NCBI GenBank assembly: GCA_946644025.1
Contig: CAMPCG010000202.1
Coordinates: forward strand, 1 to 5,616
From: an uncultured Prevotellaceae bacterium
GTDB lineage: Bacteria; Bacteroidota; Bacteroidia; Bacteroidales; Bacteroidaceae
Length of the DNA: 5,616 bases
Reading direction: 5' to 3'
This document shows, piece by piece, positions 1 to 5,573 of this stretch; position 1 is the stretch's first letter, and every line of letters begins with the position of its first letter. A model generated the notes under the pieces. The model did not search any database, was not told the origin of the DNA, and saw nothing but the letters and a program-made list of their open reading frames with translations. Both the position numbers and the translations under genes were made by a program.

Positions 1-26
1 TAATCCGTGTAATCCGTGTAATCCGT
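1..26. repeat. 9-bp tandem repeat (TAATCCGTG, about three copies) at the window edge
   Basis: TAATCCGTG occurs twice in full and a third time as TAATCCGT, starting at base 1, so the array may continue to the left. Read on the minus strand the unit is CACGGATTA, which shares an ACnGATT core with the 9-bp units in the inverted repeat near 2300-2404. Two plus-strand frames are open through this stretch, but the composition is purely repetitive, so I treat it as intergenic. The function is unknown. Similar short periodic intergenic repeats are, to my recollection, common in Bacteroidota. Confidence 0.75.
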
Positions 27-66
27 TGTTTAAGCCATGCTTGGCGTTCAGGGAAGGAATTGACAG

Positions 67-360
67 ATGGCCTGGAAACTGAAATATCGCTGTAAGGGTT
101 GCGGCTACGAGACCGAGGTGTATGAGGGCCGCGGCCTGTTCCGTCAGCAGATTACGCCCATGTCTTGTCCTGACTGCAAAACCATCCAGAACATCGTCGT
201 GGGTGGCATCATTGCCGATGTGGCCCCCTCCTACAGGAGCGAGGTGGGACGGCTGTGCCTGAACTGCGGCAGCGATAATATCAGGATATGGGACATGAAG
301 ACCTGCCCGAAGTGTCAGGGAACGATGGAATTTACGGGAGAAAAGGAGTACTGGACGTGA
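67..360 (+). CDS. Small double zinc-ribbon protein, function unknown
   Basis: This 97-residue protein has four CxxC pairs: C9/C12, C34/C37, C64/C67 and C80/C83. Their spacing suggests two zinc ribbons, the first from residues 9-37 and the second from 64-83, each able to bind one Zn2+ through four cysteines. The region between them (about residues 42-60) is hydrophobic and then polar, with no membrane segment, and there is no signal peptide, so a cytoplasmic location is expected. An in-frame TGA at 61-63, two codons before ATG 67, rules out a longer start; a purine-rich GGGAAGGAA lies just upstream. I do not recognise a named family. Zinc ribbons of this kind often bind nucleic acid or protein, but nothing here shows which. 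GC content (34 of 60 bases in 121-180) is higher than in the hip genes downstream, so it probably belongs to the resident chromosome rather than to that module. Confidence 0.8.
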   Translation: MAWKLKYRCKGCGYETEVYEGRGLFRQQITPMSCPDCKTIQNIVVGGIIADVAPSYRSEVGRLCLNCGSDNIRIWDMKTCPKCQGTMEFTGEKEYWT

Positions 361-445
361 TACTCGCCCCCAGGATGGCAGGGCCTTTAGGCAGATAGCC
401 CAATGTTAAAAACAACACACCACAGGCAATAAAAACCATATTACT

Positions 446-477
446 CTTGGCTGTTTCAATATTCTTTTGTACTTTTG
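446..477 (+). promoter_or_regulatory. Predicted Bacteroidota-type promoter of the hipBA-like operon
   Basis: TACTTTTG at 470-477 matches the -7 consensus TAnnTTTG exactly. CTTG at 446-449 gives the -33 element (TTG), separated from the -7 box by 20 nt, within the usual range. Transcription should start near 483-485, giving a leader of about 28 nt before the antitoxin ATG at 512. The start coincides with the palindrome at 483-502. Confidence 0.65.
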
Positions 478-482
478 CAACT

Positions 483-502
483 GATAAGATATTATCCTTA
501 TC
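483..502. promoter_or_regulatory. Candidate operator for the HipB-like antitoxin (GATAAG-N8-CTTATC)
   Basis: A perfect 6-bp inverted repeat, GATAAG and CTTATC, is separated by 8 nt. A second, nested pair, GATA at 488-491 and TATC at 493-496, shares almost the same centre. The site lies immediately downstream of the -7 box, across the expected transcription start, a position suited to repression. The E. coli HipB operators are known to have the form TATCC-N8-GGATA, so the arm-N8-arm geometry is the same although the half-sites differ. Binding is inferred. Confidence 0.5.
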
Positions 503-511
503 TTTCAGAAT

Positions 512-850
512 ATGATGGAAACAAATAATATGTTGTCTGTTCTTGATGGCTTTACTCTCAACAATCCTGATGATATAGCCAGAGAAATTGCCGATGACTT
601 CCGCAAACGCCGCATAGAGAAGAATCTTACACGCGAACAGGTGGCCGAACGGTCAGGAGTGGCAGTGAGCAACATCGTAAGGTTTGAGCAAAAGGGATTG
701 ATTTCTCTTAAAAACCTCATAGGTATTGCTATGACTTTGGGGTACACCTCAGAGATAAAAAGCTTGTTCGGTCAACCGAAATATGCCACGATGGAGGAAC
801 TGACACAAATTCGCAAGAACCAAAACAAGAAAAAGGCTCATAGAGCATGA
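512..850 (+). CDS. hipB: HipB-like XRE-family antitoxin / transcriptional repressor
   Basis: This 112-residue protein has an XRE helix-turn-helix at about residues 27-85. It includes the stretch LTREQVAERSGVAVSNIVRFE, split here as LTREQVAERSG (helix 2 and turn) followed by VAVSNIVRFE (recognition helix). It should bind the operator at 483-502 and, by family analogy, neutralise the HipA-like kinase encoded next to it. The C-terminal tail (about residues 88-112) is strongly basic, ending in a Lys/Arg-rich run typical of a flexible antitoxin tail. The N-terminal 25 residues precede the HTH and look helical and acidic. ATG 512 is chosen because it is the first after the predicted promoter; ATG 515 is an equally possible start, and ATG 530 is less likely. 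The stop TGA (848-850) overlaps the toxin start, indicating translational coupling. The HTH call is firm; the HipB assignment rests mainly on the downstream hipA. Confidence 0.85.
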   Translation: MMETNNMLSVLDGFTLNNPDDIAREIADDFRKRRIEKNLTREQVAERSGVAVSNIVRFEQKGLISLKNLIGIAMTLGYTSEIKSLFGQPKYATMEELTQIRKNQNKKKAHRA

Positions 851-1968
851 TGAAAATTGAACTGCTTCGTGTGAATTACCACGGCCGACTGGTTGGTACT
901 CTTTCGCTGACACCCGACAACAAATTGTGTGCCTTCGAGTATGCTCCTTCTTGGTTGGCCGACGGTTTTAGCATCTCTCCGTTGGAACTACCACTGCGCC
1001 AAGGATTATTCTTGGCGAAGTCCTCCCCTTTCTTCGGCAATTTCGGCATCTTCGAGGATTGTCTGCCCGATGGCTATGGACGCTATCTGCTTCACAAGCT
1101 GCTACAGAAGGAAGGTATAGACGACTTCAAACTGTCTGCGCTTGACCGTCTGAGCATTGTAGGCAGTGGTGGCATGGGAGCGTTGACCTTTGAACCAGAA
1201 ACCTCTATCAAACAGGGAACGGATGTGACAGACTTTGATTTGTTGCAAGAGAAAGCTCTGGAGGTATTGAGGGAAAAGCAGGACGATGATGCCGGACTTC
1301 TACTGTATAATAGCGGCAACAGCGGTGGCGCTCGTCCAAAAGCCGTGTTTTCTGACGATGAAGGCCACTGGCTTGTTAAGTTTCGTCACACCTACGACCC
1401 GCAGGACATGGGACGACAAGAGTACCATTATAATGAGGTGGCCAGACAATGCGGTATCAGTGTGCCAGACTTTAAGCTGATAAACGGACGCTATTTCGCT
1501 TCTCGCCGATTCGATATAGATGCTGAAGGCAACAGAATCCATACCGCCACGGCTGGAGGACTACTCTGCATATCGCTCTCCAATCCTGTCCTCGACTATA
1601 GTAACTTGCTTGCACTGACAGGCTATCTTACACAGAATGTGATGGACGTGGAGGAAATGTATAGACGCATGGTGTTCAACTATCTTACCGACAACAAGGA
1701 CGACCACTGCAAGAATTTCAGTTTCCTGGTTGCTCGAACTGGTAATAGTTGGAAGTGGCAACTCGCACCTGCTTACGACCTCACCCTATGTACAGAAGGG
1801 TACAACGGCGAACATGCCACTTCCGTCAACGGCACCGGGCATCCTTCCATCAAAGATTTCATTGCCGTGGGAACCAAGATTAAGATTAAGGAGCAACGAT
1901 GCAGGGAAATCATTGATGAAGTAAGGAACAACTGCATCGACCTTACTCGCTATACTATCAAGATGTAG
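847..1968 (+). CDS. hipA: HipA-like serine/threonine kinase toxin (type II TA system)
   Basis: This 373-residue protein has the two HipA domains in one chain. The N-terminal subdomain (about 5-88) carries YHGRLVGTLSL and the segment NFGIFEDCLPDGYGRYLL (65-82). The kinase domain follows: a Gly-rich loop NSGNSGGARPK (155-165), a probable ATP-binding Lys178 in WLVKF, the catalytic stretch TDNKDDHCKNFSF (281-293) with likely catalytic Asp285 and metal-binding Asn290, and the DFG-equivalent APAYDLT with Asp311. All core catalytic residues are present, so an active kinase is expected. E. coli HipA phosphorylates glutamyl-tRNA synthetase and self-inactivates at a serine in the Gly-rich loop; S156 or S159 could be the equivalent here, but the substrate cannot be read from sequence. 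It is shorter than E. coli HipA (440 residues), mainly through shorter loops rather than a missing domain. The ATGA overlap couples it to the antitoxin; ATG 850 is an alternative start. GC content is low (26 of 60 bases in 1201-1260). Confidence 0.9.
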   Translation: MMKIELLRVNYHGRLVGTLSLTPDNKLCAFEYAPSWLADGFSISPLELPLRQGLFLAKSSPFFGNFGIFEDCLPDGYGRYLLHKLLQKEGIDDFKLSALDRLSIVGSGGMGALTFEPETSIKQGTDVTDFDLLQEKALEVLREKQDDDAGLLLYNSGNSGGARPKAVFSDDEGHWLVKFRHTYDPQDMGRQEYHYNEVARQCGISVPDFKLINGRYFASRRFDIDAEGNRIHTATAGGLLCISLSNPVLDYSNLLALTGYLTQNVMDVEEMYRRMVFNYLTDNKDDHCKNFSFLVARTGNSWKWQLAPAYDLTLCTEGYNGEHATSVNGTGHPSIKDFIAVGTKIKIKEQRCREIIDEVRNNCIDLTRYTIKM

Positions 1969-2010
1969 CCAGCCCTACTCACATGTAGGAACTGTACCAT
2001 TAAAGTGTAG

Positions 2011-2039
2011 AAAAACAAAACCCGCTGAAAACAGCGGGT
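2011..2039 (-). terminator. Intrinsic terminator of tRNA-Ser
   Basis: A perfect 8-bp stem (ACCCGCTG with CAGCGGGT, 2020-2027 and 2032-2039) has a 4-nt loop. On the minus strand it is followed at once by TTTTGTTTTT (2020 down to 2011). It lies 11 nt beyond the 3' end of tRNA-Ser, so it most likely ends that transcript. In the plus direction the same hairpin follows the toxin gene but has only a weak CTTAATT tail, so it may terminate hipA less efficiently. Confidence 0.85.
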
Positions 2040-2050
2040 CTTAATTAGAG

Positions 2051-2138
2051 CGGAGAGAGCGAGATTCGAACTCGCGAACCGGTTTTGCCGGTCACACGCT
2101 TTCCAGGCGTGCCTCTTCAGCCACTCGAGCATCTCTCC
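2051..2138 (-). tRNA. tRNA-Ser (anticodon GGA)
   Basis: On the minus strand the acceptor arms GGAGAGA (2138-2132) and TCTCTCC (2058-2052) pair perfectly, followed by discriminator G at 2051. The anticodon arm is CACGC-CTGGAAA-GCGTG, giving anticodon GGA (complement at 2102-2104), which reads UCC and UCU serine codons. The T arm is GCGAG-TTCGAAT-CTCGC. The long variable arm (ACCGG paired with CCGGT) is the class II hallmark of tRNA-Ser. Its length of 88 nt is normal. The 3' CCA is not encoded, so it must be added after transcription. It has its own promoter upstream and terminator downstream. Confidence 0.97.
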
Positions 2139-2201
2139 TTTTGTCGTCGCCGCAGCGCAGTGAAGCGCCTTGGCTCTCTACGCTTTTACGTAAAGCGCGT
2201 G

Positions 2202-2233
2202 CAAAGGTACGAACAAAAAACGAGATAAGCGAA
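2202..2233 (-). promoter_or_regulatory. Predicted promoter of tRNA-Ser
   Basis: On the minus strand TACCTTTG (2209 down to 2202) matches TAnnTTTG exactly. TTCG (2233-2230), one mismatch from TTTG, lies 20 nt upstream as the -33 element. A leader of about 58 nt would precede the mature tRNA; it contains a 6-bp inverted repeat (CGCTTT and AAAGCG, 2181-2197) that could fold near the transcript 5' end. Confidence 0.6.
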
Positions 2234-2294
2234 TGTTTTTAAATATTTTAACCGAATTGTGGCGTTGCGGTAACTGCTCCGTCACAAGTTCTTT

Positions 2295-2410
2295 CTTGAC
2301 ACTGATTGAACTGATTGGACTGATTTTCACTTTTCTCGTCGCCGCATAGGGCGGCTGTAGCTGCCCAAGTTCAGTATTATTCAGTCCGACCAGTCCAATC
2401 AGTGTCCAAG
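2295..2410. repeat. Imperfect inverted repeat with 9-bp periodic arms, between tRNA-Ser and the 683-residue protein gene
   Basis: The left arm (2295-2325) and the right arm (2379-2410) are imperfect reverse complements sharing CTTG-ACACTGATTG and GGACTGA blocks. Each arm is a row of 9-bp units: CACTGATTG, AACTGATTG, GACTGATTT on the left, and, on the minus strand, CACTGATTG, GACTGGTCG, GACTGAAT on the right. The interior holds a small GCCGC/GCGGC hairpin (2341-2355). No ORF lies here. It sits just past the 3' end of the minus-strand operon and could form a large 3' hairpin, but no T-run follows it, so I do not call it a terminator. The rest of 2139-2423 holds only the tRNA promoter and leader. 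Confidence 0.7.
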
Positions 2411-2423
2411 ATGATGTGGCTTT

Positions 2424-4475
2424 TTATTTGAAGCGTTTCTTGAACTGGATGTATTCGTCGCACATGGAGACGTAGTCGCTCTCGGGAGCTTTGCTGAAGC
2501 GGTTGAAGGTGGCGAGGGCAGCAAAGGCCTTGTACTGCAGGGACTCGGTGCGTGGCAGGGTGAGGTATTTGCTCTCTTCACTGCTCCATTCGGTGGTGTA
2601 CCAAATCTGGTCTTCGGGGTAGAGTCCGCTGTAGGCGAGGGCGAAGAGCACGCGCTCCTTCAGCTTCTGGTCTGCCGTCTGGCTGGCCTCCTTGAGCAAG
2701 GTGCGTGCCTTTGCCAGGAAGTCGGTCTCGTTGGCCCTGACGCTGTCGGTGATGCTCTTTGCGTCGCTCAAGAGGAACCAGCAGTCGCCGGTGTAGGTGG
2801 CCTGTGCGTATCTTATGGCGAGGTCGTAGCATCGCTTTTGGCGTGCATCCCTGTTGAGCACGTTAAGTTCCTGCTCGAGGGTCTCCATTTCGGCGGCGAA
2901 GGCCAGCTTCGGGTTCAGCCTGAGCGTGACGGGTGTGTCGCTGTAGACCACTTCGTCCTTGAGCCACTGGCGCTTGATCCAGGGCTCGACGGCCCATGAG
3001 CGGTGGGCGGCGTAGGGTGCGTAGCCTTTCTGGGAGTAGTATGTGGGCGGCACGCGCTTGAGCCACTCCTGGGCTTCTTTCCACTGGCACAGCCTCATGT
3101 GCTTGGTGCCCATGAGGTCGTTCATGGCCGTGTCGTTGAGCTCGAGCTGGGGAGCGGCGTAGGTGTCGATGGGCGAGCTGCCGGGGTGCTTCGTGTAGGC
3201 GATGAGCTTCTTCAGGTTGGCGATGCTCATGGTGTCGATGTACTCCAAGACGCTGTAGTCGCCCACGGAGCGCAGCAGCGAGAGCGCCGTCCCCGTGCGT
3301 CCGGCGTCGGTGTAGCGCTTGGCGAGCACCTGGTGTACGATGCGGTCCTTGGCCCTGTGGTAGTAGTCGTCGTCCTTGCTCATCGTGTCGATCCACTTCA
3401 GCTCCTCTGCCAGGTGTGCGTCCAGGCTGGGGTCGCTCTTCGAGGCGGTGGCTGTCGAGATGTAGAGTCGCAGCACTCGGGCGCAGTCCTTCATGCGCTC
3501 CGTGCCCTCCATGCTGGCCGTCCTTCCTATGTCGGCCCTTGCCATGAGCTGGTTGCCGAAAAGGTACTCCAGCCATGCCAGTGCGCTCTGCCATATAATG
3601 GGCTGGCGTGTGCGTCCCTCGCTGACGGCCTTACGTGCCAGCTGGCACATCTGCATGGCCTCGCTCTTCTGTATGTCGCGTATGAAGAGCTTGCCTTGCG
3701 TGCCCCATCCCTCGTCGTAGACGTCGACGGCCTCCTGGGCATTGTTCACGAAGTCCTGCAGCAGGAAGGGCAGCACGGCCGAGTTGGGGTCGCGGGCGTA
3801 CTCCTCGCTGATGGCCTGGCAGGAGCGCCGCTCGTAGTACTGCGTCATGAGGCTCTGCCAGTCGCCCAGCTCGGCAAAGATTTGTCCGGCCTCGTCGGCG
3901 CGCCCTGTGTGCAGCAGTGCTCCGGCGTAGATGTCGCGCATCATGTCCTTGTAGACGGTCCAGATGTAGGCGTTAGCCGTCTGCTCCCAGAAGGTGACGT
4001 TCTCCCGATGCTGTCCCAGGAGCATGTTGCAGCGCATGTAGAGCAGTGCGTGCTGGCTGCGCAGCTTCGTGCGCAGCTTGCCCTGTGCGTAGTTCTTGAC
4101 CTTGAGCAGTGTCTGCCGGCGCTGTGCCAGCTGCTCCTTTGTGGGGTAGTTCCACTGCTCGTCGCTCACCTCGCGGGCACATTGCAGGTAGAGGTCGAGG
4201 TGGTCCAGGTAGGACGACATGAGCTGGTCGCCGAGCTGGGCGGCCTTTTCCTTCACTTCGTCGATTCTGAAGTAGAAGTACTCGCTGTCGCCTATGCCCA
4301 GGTAGGTCTTCCAGTTGGCGTTGCACGTGTCGTCGGCGCGGTCGCGGAACTCCTGCTGCTCGTAGAGGTTGTAGAGGTAGCTGTTGTGTGAGTCGCCCCA
4401 GATGCAGGCGCTGGAGCGGAGGGCCGACACCAATAGGATGATGCTAACGGCGATAGATTTTACGGTATGTGTCAT
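2424..4475 (-). CDS. Large exported, mostly helical protein of unknown function
   Basis: This 683-residue protein starts with a signal peptide: a short basic start (K6), a hydrophobic core at about 8-19, then SSAC at 21-24. Cleavage before C24 is possible; the lipobox is poor (Ser at -3), so a secreted or periplasmic protein is as likely as a lipoprotein. After an aromatic N-terminal stretch (residues 25-40, several Tyr) the rest is dominated by amphipathic helices. Some are TPR-like pairs, for example residues 142-170 and 182-210, suggesting a helical solenoid scaffold. I do not recognise a named family or any catalytic motif. It is the second gene of an operon, overlapping the lipoprotein gene by 32 nt, so the two products probably work together in the cell envelope. 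ATG 4475 is the only start that keeps the signal peptide. GC is high (41 of 60 bases in 3301-3360), which creates long spurious open frames on the opposite strand. Confidence 0.85.
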   Translation of the reverse strand: MTHTVKSIAVSIILLVSALRSSACIWGDSHNSYLYNLYEQQEFRDRADDTCNANWKTYLGIGDSEYFYFRIDEVKEKAAQLGDQLMSSYLDHLDLYLQCAREVSDEQWNYPTKEQLAQRRQTLLKVKNYAQGKLRTKLRSQHALLYMRCNMLLGQHRENVTFWEQTANAYIWTVYKDMMRDIYAGALLHTGRADEAGQIFAELGDWQSLMTQYYERRSCQAISEEYARDPNSAVLPFLLQDFVNNAQEAVDVYDEGWGTQGKLFIRDIQKSEAMQMCQLARKAVSEGRTRQPIIWQSALAWLEYLFGNQLMARADIGRTASMEGTERMKDCARVLRLYISTATASKSDPSLDAHLAEELKWIDTMSKDDDYYHRAKDRIVHQVLAKRYTDAGRTGTALSLLRSVGDYSVLEYIDTMSIANLKKLIAYTKHPGSSPIDTYAAPQLELNDTAMNDLMGTKHMRLCQWKEAQEWLKRVPPTYYSQKGYAPYAAHRSWAVEPWIKRQWLKDEVVYSDTPVTLRLNPKLAFAAEMETLEQELNVLNRDARQKRCYDLAIRYAQATYTGDCWFLLSDAKSITDSVRANETDFLAKARTLLKEASQTADQKLKERVLFALAYSGLYPEDQIWYTTEWSSEESKYLTLPRTESLQYKAFAALATFNRFSKAPESDYVSMCDEYIQFKKRFK

Positions 4476-5454
4476 GGTCGTATCTGTTTATGTTCTTCTT
4501 GTCCAGGCTATATATTAATATGGTGTTGCTCATGTCGTTGCGTGTCTGCTCCACCATCTTCTTCACGCTGAGAATCTCGGCCGAGTCCACGGTGTGCTCT
4601 ATCCGCACGCCGCCGATGGTGCGCTGCCAGGCGTAGACGGGGTAGGCGGCGGCCAGGGACAGCGGGTAGTCGGGGAGGTAGCGCATGTAGGGCTGCACGT
4701 CGCGCAGGTCGAGGATGGGGTTTCGCTCGGTGAATTTCTTCGGGTCGCCGGTGTTGTAGACCATGAGCACGCCGTAGTCGGCGGGCGGTGCGGGCATGGA
4801 CAGCTGGTGCAGGCGTATGGTGGTGGAGAGCGCCATGCCGTGGCGCTTGGCCTCGCGGCGCACGTCGGCGAGGAAGTCGTAGTAGGTCTTGCGGCTGCGC
4901 AGTGTGTAGTCGCAGTCCACCTGCAGCTCCCGGGCGGGGGGCAGGTCGTGGGTGTCGTTCATCTGCACCACGCGGGCCACGAGCTTCTCGGCCAGGCCCG
5001 GCCATCCGCCCTTGGGCGCCTTGCTCATACAGTCCTCGGTGATGTAGACCGTGGGCACCAGCTCAAGGCCGGCCCCCACCAACCTCCCCCCGAGGGGGAG
5101 GCTATCGTGTTGGATAATGTCTGGGGAAATAGCCTCCCCCTCGGGGGGAGGTTGGTGGGGGCTGCCCTCGCCTTCTGGAGTAGTTTGTTGGGGGCTGTCA
5201 AAGTGTATCGTGGCGTTGGGCATGGGCTGCCCGTCGGTCATCACCACGTCGAAGTACCGACAGAAGACGCGCTCAATGTCGTGCTCCTGCAGGAAGGCCG
5301 TCTCTGTGGAGTCCAGGCTCCACGTGGTGCGCCAGTAGTAAGCGGCGTTCTCCACAGGCAGCGCAGGCACCACATCGCCGCGATGCCGGCATCCTATGAG
5401 CAGGAGCAAGAGTAGCAACAGGCCAGCGCGGCCCTTATTGATGCAGATACCCAT
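4444..5454 (-). CDS. Lipoprotein of unknown function carrying an in-frame palindromic repeat insertion
   Basis: The 336-residue protein begins with a lipoprotein signal: basic residues K7 and R9, a core of eight leucines (12-19) and lipobox LIGC with Cys22 as the lipidated residue. The mature start CRHRGD lacks the acidic surface-export signal known from some Bacteroidota, so a periplasm-facing location is plausible. The frame is open up to 5595, but ATG 5454 is chosen because the longer start lies upstream of the promoter at 5488-5518 and would bury the signal peptide. Alternating beta-like and helical segments, such as ELVPTVYI (131-138), ELQVDCDYT (176-184) and YGVLMVYNTGD (227-237), resemble a TIM-barrel of the glycoside-hydrolase-like kind, perhaps near DUF3142; this is a weak recollection, not a match. 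Residues 87-128 are Pro/Glu/Gly-rich, encoded by repeat DNA, and interrupt what looks like a continuous domain. It is the first gene of a two-gene operon. Confidence 0.82.
   Translation of the reverse strand: MGICINKGRAGLLLLLLLLIGCRHRGDVVPALPVENAAYYWRTTWSLDSTETAFLQEHDIERVFCRYFDVVMTDGQPMPNATIHFDSPQQTTPEGEGSPHQPPPEGEAISPDIIQHDSLPLGGRLVGAGLELVPTVYITEDCMSKAPKGGWPGLAEKLVARVVQMNDTHDLPPARELQVDCDYTLRSRKTYYDFLADVRREAKRHGMALSTTIRLHQLSMPAPPADYGVLMVYNTGDPKKFTERNPILDLRDVQPYMRYLPDYPLSLAAAYPVYAWQRTIGGVRIEHTVDSAEILSVKKMVEQTRNDMSNTILIYSLDKKNINRYDHDTYRKIYRR
5072..5162. repeat. 91-nt palindromic element (perfect 34-bp inverted repeat, 23-nt spacer) inside the lipoprotein gene
   Basis: Bases 5072-5105 and 5129-5162 are exact reverse complements over 34 bp, separated by 23 nt. 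Each arm also contains its own near-palindrome, CCTCCCCC and GGGGGAGG around 3 nt, so it could fold as one long hairpin or as two small ones. The element is read in frame on the minus strand as residues 98-128 (31 codons over 5071-5163), beginning SPHQPPPEGEA and ending in LPLGGRLVGA, with no stop. No transposase is present, so it would be a non-autonomous repeat. I recall GC-rich sequences of this type scattered in Bacteroidales genomes, but cannot check that here. Confidence 0.9.
5164..5196 (-). repeat. Degenerate half-unit of the palindromic element, directly adjacent in tandem
   Basis: Read on the minus strand, these 33 nt begin AGCCCCCA and align without gaps to the start of the neighbouring arm (5163 downward) with 25 of 32 bases identical. 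They encode SPQQTTPEGEG (residues 87-97), matched to SPHQPPPEGEA (98-108) in the intact arm. The copy is exactly 11 codons long, so frame is kept. It looks like an older, decayed copy of the same repeat. Confidence 0.7.
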
Positions 5455-5487
5455 CCGATGAAATTGTGAGAAAGCCGTTTCGAGGAG

Positions 5488-5518
5488 CAAAAGTACAACA
5501 ATTTCCCGAGACGGCAAA
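5488..5518 (-). promoter_or_regulatory. Predicted promoter of the lipoprotein operon
   Basis: On the minus strand TTTG (5518-5515) is followed after 19 nt by TACTTTTG (5495-5488), an exact TTTG-N19-TAnnTTTG match to the Bacteroidota promoter consensus. Transcription would start near 5481-5483, leaving a leader of about 28 nt before ATG 5454. This supports that start over the longer open frame reaching 5595. Confidence 0.8.
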
Positions 5519-5543
5519 ACTTTTTGCGCGATTATTTTCCTCC

Positions 5544-5573
5544 AAGCCGGCTTTAAGTATATTGAGTATACTT
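5544..5573. repeat. Paired palindromes upstream of the lipoprotein promoter (possible regulatory site)
   Basis: AAGCCGGCTT (5544-5553) is a perfect 10-bp palindrome. Next to it AAGTATA (5555-5561) and TATACTT (5567-5573) form a 7-bp inverted repeat with a 5-nt spacer, and AAGTATATT/GAGTATACT also repeats with a 9-bp period. The group lies 26 or more nt upstream of the -33 box, so it could be an activator site for the operon or an operator for a gene off the right edge. No gene is visible in 5455-5616. Confidence 0.35.

Noticed and set aside
361..511. A search for a duplicated tRNA-Ser 3' end marking the left boundary of a hipBA island
   Set aside because: No stretch here resembles the tRNA 3' sequence, so an att-flanked island is not supported by the window.
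2144..2346. TCGTCGCCGCA occurs at 2144-2154 and again at 2336-2346
   Set aside because: It is an 11-bp match of simple GC-rich sequence with no matching flanks beyond a few bases, and could be chance.
3003..4391. A 462-codon open frame on the plus strand, antisense to the 683-residue protein
   Set aside because: It is a GC-driven shadow. The product is dominated by Val, Leu, His and Gly with no domain, and the minus-strand frame has a signal peptide, balanced composition and operon context.
5072..5162. The inverted repeat as an intrinsic terminator or as a CRISPR repeat
   Set aside because: It lies inside an intact reading frame, has no T-run after the stem, and has no regularly spaced further copies with unique spacers.
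4594..5415. A 273-codon open frame on the plus strand across the lipoprotein gene
   Set aside because: Its composition is also that of an antisense shadow (Val/Gly/His-rich), and the minus-strand gene has a promoter, a lipobox and a sensible start.
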